Origin: an uncultured beta proteobacterium | GTDB lineage: Bacteria > Pseudomonadota > Gammaproteobacteria > Burkholderiales > Burkholderiaceae | Direction of reading: 5' to 3' | Length of the DNA: 33,983 bases | Assembly (NCBI GenBank): GCA_903843315.1 | Contig: CAIMPQ010000060.1 | Coordinates: 1-33,983 of the forward strand | Part shown: in pieces, positions 30,775 to 33,983 of the stretch | How the letters are laid out: every line of letters starts with the position of its first letter | How positions within the stretch are numbered: position 1 is the stretch's first letter | The notes under the pieces: model-generated | The model's input: only the letters and a program-made list of their open reading frames with translations | The model's database searches: none | What the model was told of the DNA's origin: nothing | Position numbers and translations under genes: made by a program

Positions 30775-30777
30775 TAC

Positions 30778-31350
30778 TTAGTTTATGGCCTTCTTCAGCA
30801 ACTCTGCATAGTGGTTTTGGGCTTTGAGAATAAGGTCACATAATTCCCGGACTGCACTATTGCCACCAGTCTGAGTGGTGACCAAATGGGCAAACTCTTT
30901 TACTGCTTCATGTGCTTGAGCAGGGCAGACTCGCATACCAGCATCCTTCATCATCGCAAGATCAGGCCAGTCATCACCCATCACAGCGCAATCAGCTAGA
31001 TTAAGTCCAAGGGTTTTAACCACTTGTTCGAATGCTAACGCTTTATTTTCTACACCCATATGTACATGTTTGATCCCGAGCTCTTCACAGCGAGCCAAAA
31101 CCATCTTGGAGTTTCGACCGGTGATGATTGCCGTTGGAATACCGCACTGCTCAAGTAATTTGATGCCCAAACCATCCTGAATATCAAACGCCTTTAGCGA
31201 TTCTTTTCCATCTGCTCCTATCCAAACCTGGCCATTGGTAAGTACGCCATCCACGTCTAAGACGAGCAGTTTTACTTTGCCAGCGCGCTCCCATGCTTGT
31301 GGAAATTGCGCTAGAGGGTTGGTGTTATGGGTATTGAAAGCGCTCGGCAT
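30778..31350 (-). CDS. kdsC: 3-deoxy-D-manno-octulosonate 8-phosphate phosphatase KdsC
   Basis: KdsC removes phosphate from Kdo 8-phosphate, giving Kdo for the LPS inner core. The 190-residue HAD-family enzyme has the nucleophile motif L-V-L-D-V-D-G-V-L-T, motif II I-I-T-G-R, and motif III-IV K-A...V-M-G-D-D-W-P-D-L-A-M-M. It lacks a large cap domain, as KdsC does. It follows kdsD by 33 bases and precedes lptC by three, forming the Kdo-LPS export operon. Confidence 0.96.
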   Translation of the reverse strand: MPSAFNTHNTNPLAQFPQAWERAGKVKLLVLDVDGVLTNGQVWIGADGKESLKAFDIQDGLGIKLLEQCGIPTAIITGRNSKMVLARCEELGIKHVHMGVENKALAFEQVVKTLGLNLADCAVMGDDWPDLAMMKDAGMRVCPAQAHEAVKEFAHLVTTQTGGNSAVRELCDLILKAQNHYAELLKKAIN

Positions 31351-31383
31351 AAAAGTTTAACTAAGTAAGGGTAAGAGGCTGGA

Positions 31384-32376
31384 TTAAATCACTTTTGCAG
31401 CGAATAAATCGTGCAGATTAAGGGCGCCCAATAGCTGACCATTGCTATCTGTAACCACTAAATGATTAATGCGATGTTTTTCCATCATCTCGATTGCTTC
31501 TTCCGCCAGAAGTTCTGGAGGAATCGTGCGAGGGCCAGGTGTAGTAGCGCTTTTGAGGGTAATTGCATCTAGATTAGTACTCTTTTCTAGCAAGCGACGC
31601 AAATCACCATCCGTCAGAATGCCAAATACTTTGTTATCTTTTTCTAAGGTCACAACCATACCCATTCGCTTCGAAGTCATTTCTAATAGGGCGTCTTGTA
31701 AGGAAGACTCAATTGAAATCTTTGGGGTGTCGTCAAAACTACGCATCACTTCGCTGACATGCATTAATTGCTTACGACCAAGTCTGCCACCCGGATGCGA
31801 GCGTATGAAATCTTCCGCTTCGAAACCTCTTGCATCTAAGAGCGCAACCGCTAAGGCATCACCCATTGCCAAGGCTGCAGTGGTGCTAGTTGTTGGAGCT
31901 AAATTGAGTGGGCAAGCTTCTTTTTCAACACTAGTATCCAGATGGGCATCTGCTAGCTTAGCTATAGAGGAATTCGGGGCGCCAGTGAGTGCAATGAGTT
32001 TTGCGCCGGTACGTTTGACGATGGGCACGATAGTTAATAGCTCATCAGTCTCACCAGAATTCGAAAGAGCGACAAACACATCCTCACGAGTCACCATGCC
32101 TAAATCACCATGGCTGGCTTCGGCTGGATGGACAAAAAAAGCAGGTGAGCCGGTAGATGCAAAAGTGGCAGCAATTTTGCGAGCAATGTGGCCAGATTTA
32201 CCAATGCCCGAAACCACAATTCTGCCCTTGCAAGCATGGAGTAGCTCAACAGCCAGCACAAGGGCATCAGCATTAGCGCCTTCAAGGCGATCGCGCATGG
32301 TTTGTAGTGCAGCAGCCTCAATAGTGAGGGTGTCGCGCGCAAGCTTTAGGGTACGTTCACGAGTCTTAGCTATCAT
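31384..32376 (-). CDS. kdsD: D-arabinose 5-phosphate isomerase KdsD
   Basis: KdsD interconverts D-ribulose 5-phosphate and D-arabinose 5-phosphate, the first step to Kdo. The 330-residue protein has an N-terminal SIS domain (about 40-170; G-I-G-K-S-G-H-I-A-R-K, A-S-H-G-D-L-G-M and S-N-S-G-E-T-D-E-L) and two C-terminal CBS domains (about 205-330, V-M-R-S-F-D and L-T-D-G-D-L-R-R). All are typical of KdsD/KpsF. Its start is 11 bases from the divergent antiporter gene, so both promoters must overlap the coding regions. It heads the minus-strand LPS operon. Confidence 0.96.
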   Translation of the reverse strand: MIAKTRERTLKLARDTLTIEAAALQTMRDRLEGANADALVLAVELLHACKGRIVVSGIGKSGHIARKIAATFASTGSPAFFVHPAEASHGDLGMVTREDVFVALSNSGETDELLTIVPIVKRTGAKLIALTGAPNSSIAKLADAHLDTSVEKEACPLNLAPTTSTTAALAMGDALAVALLDARGFEAEDFIRSHPGGRLGRKQLMHVSEVMRSFDDTPKISIESSLQDALLEMTSKRMGMVVTLEKDNKVFGILTDGDLRRLLEKSTNLDAITLKSATTPGPRTIPPELLAEEAIEMMEKHRINHLVVTDSNGQLLGALNLHDLFAAKVI

Positions 32377-32387
32377 CGAGTAAGTAT

Positions 32388-33983
32388 ATGCCGTCAGTCC
32401 TTCAATTAACCCTCATTCTCCTGGCCTCGGGTGTGGCCGGAGTGGTTATTTTCCGCTATTTTGGATTACCCCCTATTTTGGGCTATTTGGCCATTGGGGT
32501 GCTCATAGGCCCGCATGCCCTGGGCTTCGCGAACGATTCAGCTACGGTGAAGTATTTGGCTGAATTTGGGGTGGTTTTCCTGATGTTTTCGATCGGCCTC
32601 GAATTTAACCTTCATAAGCTTCGGTCAATGCGCAAGATCGTCTTTGGCCTCGGTGCTAGTCAAGTCATCTTGACAATGCTTTTGGCTGTCCCTGCCAGTC
32701 TTTTAATGAACTGGATTTATCCGATTTCATGGCATGCGGCAATTGCTCTAGGCGGAGCCCTAGCGATGTCATCCACCGCTATTGTCACTAAGCTGATTTC
32801 AGATCGAGCTGAATTAGAAACCGAGCATGGTCGTAATGTAATTGGTATCTTACTGTTCCAAGATTTAGCTGTAGTCTTCTTGTTAATTTTGCTGCCGTCT
32901 CTGGGTAAGAACCCTTCAGACTTATTTGTTGCTCTCACTGCAGCCTCAATCAAAATCACGATCGCTTTAGTACTCATTTTCTTCATTGGCCAATCGATCA
33001 TGAGTCACTGGTTCAAGTTGGTTGCTAAGTTACGGTCACAAGAGTTGTTCATGTTAAATCTCTTGTTAATTGTGTTGGGAATGGCAGGCCTAACAGAGTA
33101 CTTTGGTTTGTCATTAGCGCTTGGGGCATTCTTAGCTGGTATGTTGATTTCAGAAACGCCTTATCGACATCAGGTAGAAGAAGACGTTAAGCCATTTCGT
33201 GATGTCTTGCTAGGGCTTTTCTTTATAACGATTGGCATGTTGCTAGATTTCAATGTCATTCGTGAGCAGTGGCTATTGGTTTTGGTCTTGTTAATAGGCC
33301 CACTGATATTCAAGTTCAGTCTGATTGCCCTGTTGTCACGGGTCTTCGGCTCTAGCCCTGGTATATCGATTCGAACTGGCTTGTGTCTGGCTCAGGCAGG
33401 GGAATTCGGATTTGTTTTGCTGACTCAAATTGACGGCTTAGATTTAATTGATCCAATCTTGAGTCAAGCAGTGCTCGCTGCGATGTTGATTTCCATGTTC
33501 GGCGCTCCATTTTTGATTGAATATAGCGATCGCATCGCAATGCGTTTCTCAAGTAATGAGTGGCTATTGCAATCCCTTGCTTTGACGCGGGTTGCCGCAA
33601 AAACTGTGCGCAATGAAAATCATGTGGTGATTTGTGGGTTTGGCCGGTCAGGTCAGAGCTTGGCACGTATGCTCGATCAAGAAAAGATTCCTTATATCGC
33701 TTTGGATTTGGATCCGGATCGCGTTAAAGAAGCTGCTGCTGCTGGAGATAACGTTGTCTATGGAGATGCGAGTCGAGAGAACTATTTGGTAGCTGCTGGA
33801 CTCTCCAGGGCGAAAGCAGTAGTCATCACATATGCCGATACCGGTGCAAGCTTGCGAGTCTTGCGACAAGTGGAACATTTGCGTCCTGGTATGACAGTGC
33901 TGGTGCGAACACGAGATGATGCTGACATTGCTAAGCTGCAAGCTGCTGGCGCCACAGAGGTAGTACCTGAGTTAATTGAAGGC
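32388..33983 (+). CDS. Monovalent cation:proton antiporter, KefB/YbaL type (partial, runs off the window)
   Basis: An open frame from ATG 32388 has no stop before the window edge; 532 residues are visible. The N-terminal part is a CPA2-family antiporter membrane domain of about twelve helices (about 1-385). It has the G-Y-L-A-I-G-V-L-I-G-P-H start, F-S-I-G-L-E-F and A-M-S-S-T-A-I-V helices, and L-L-F-Q-D-L-A-V-V-F with the likely functional Asp. A cytosolic TrkA-N/RCK nucleotide-binding domain starts at H412 (V-V-I-C-G-F-G-R-S-G-Q-S-L-A, then D-P-D-R). This fits KefB/KefC or YbaL-type K+ efflux. Substrate and exact subtype cannot be settled from this part. Confidence 0.92.
   Translation, partial: MPSVLQLTLILLASGVAGVVIFRYFGLPPILGYLAIGVLIGPHALGFANDSATVKYLAEFGVVFLMFSIGLEFNLHKLRSMRKIVFGLGASQVILTMLLAVPASLLMNWIYPISWHAAIALGGALAMSSTAIVTKLISDRAELETEHGRNVIGILLFQDLAVVFLLILLPSLGKNPSDLFVALTAASIKITIALVLIFFIGQSIMSHWFKLVAKLRSQELFMLNLLLIVLGMAGLTEYFGLSLALGAFLAGMLISETPYRHQVEEDVKPFRDVLLGLFFITIGMLLDFNVIREQWLLVLVLLIGPLIFKFSLIALLSRVFGSSPGISIRTGLCLAQAGEFGFVLLTQIDGLDLIDPILSQAVLAAMLISMFGAPFLIEYSDRIAMRFSSNEWLLQSLALTRVAAKTVRNENHVVICGFGRSGQSLARMLDQEKIPYIALDLDPDRVKEAAAAGDNVVYGDASRENYLVAAGLSRAKAVVITYADTGASLRVLRQVEHLRPGMTVLVRTRDDADIAKLQAAGATEVVPELIEG

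Noticed and set aside
31469..32383. Long plus-strand frame of 304 codons opposite kdsD
   Set aside because: It is antisense to a clear KdsD and its composition (many Ser, Arg and Ala) is that of a shadow frame. No family is recognisable.

Overview
The window reads as a conserved stretch of a betaproteobacterial (Burkholderiales) chromosome, most like Polynucleobacter: moderate GC, short intergenic gaps, and gene neighbourhoods typical of that order (grxC-secB-gpsA; coxB-coxA-ctaG-coxC with surf1-ctaA-ctaB-sco; lolB-ispE-tRNA-Gln-prs-rplY-pth; kdsD-kdsC-lptCAB-hpf-ptsN-hprK-rapZ). The genus is inferred from synteny and protein character, not from a database search. I see no insertion sequence, prophage, CRISPR array, rRNA or plasmid gene, and no gene-free stretch longer than about 190 bases.

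Layout. 1-1652: end of a glutaredoxin gene, secB and gpsA on the plus strand. 1670-2907: trmL and comF on the minus strand. 2931-3728: a BioC-like methyltransferase with a degenerate SAM motif. 3791-8582: the aa3/caa3-type cytochrome c oxidase operon (coxB with a fused cytochrome c domain, coxA with a His-rich N-terminus, a 43-residue small gene overlapping coxA, ctaG, a DUF2970 gene, coxC), with a good promoter in front and a clear intrinsic terminator behind. 8606-8818: a DUF2909 gene on the opposite strand. 8833-12883: the oxidase assembly and heme A block (surf1, a membrane protein of unknown function, ctaA, ctaB, sco), nearly all genes touching or overlapping. 12912-14824: rpoH and ftsY on the minus strand, with a perfect CIRCE (HrcA) operator between them. 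14888-19041: two M16 peptidase-family genes, rsmD, coaD and a 2[4Fe-4S] ferredoxin. 19038-23968 (minus): pth, rplY, prs, tRNA-Gln, ispE, and a TPR protein fused to a LolB domain. 24004-25970: mutM and mutY. 25915-32376 (minus): rapZ, hprK, ptsN, hpf, lptB, lptA, lptC, kdsC, kdsD. 32388 to the end: a KefB-type cation/proton antiporter cut by the window edge.

How it fits together. The first half builds a complete heme-copper oxidase: structural subunits, copper delivery to CuB (CtaG) and CuA (Sco), heme O and heme A synthesis (CtaB, CtaA) and Surf1. The minus-strand block at 26-32 kb couples Kdo and LPS export functions with the nitrogen-related PTS regulators, but rpoN, which normally lies between lptB and hpf in relatives, is absent.

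No wholly new system is apparent. The points most worth a second look are the cysteine-free TPR-LolB fusion, the CIRCE operator on rpoH, the missing rpoN, the overlooked small gene after coxA, the unusual Fe-S cysteine spacing in MutY, and the uncharacterised membrane protein in the surf1-ctaA interval.
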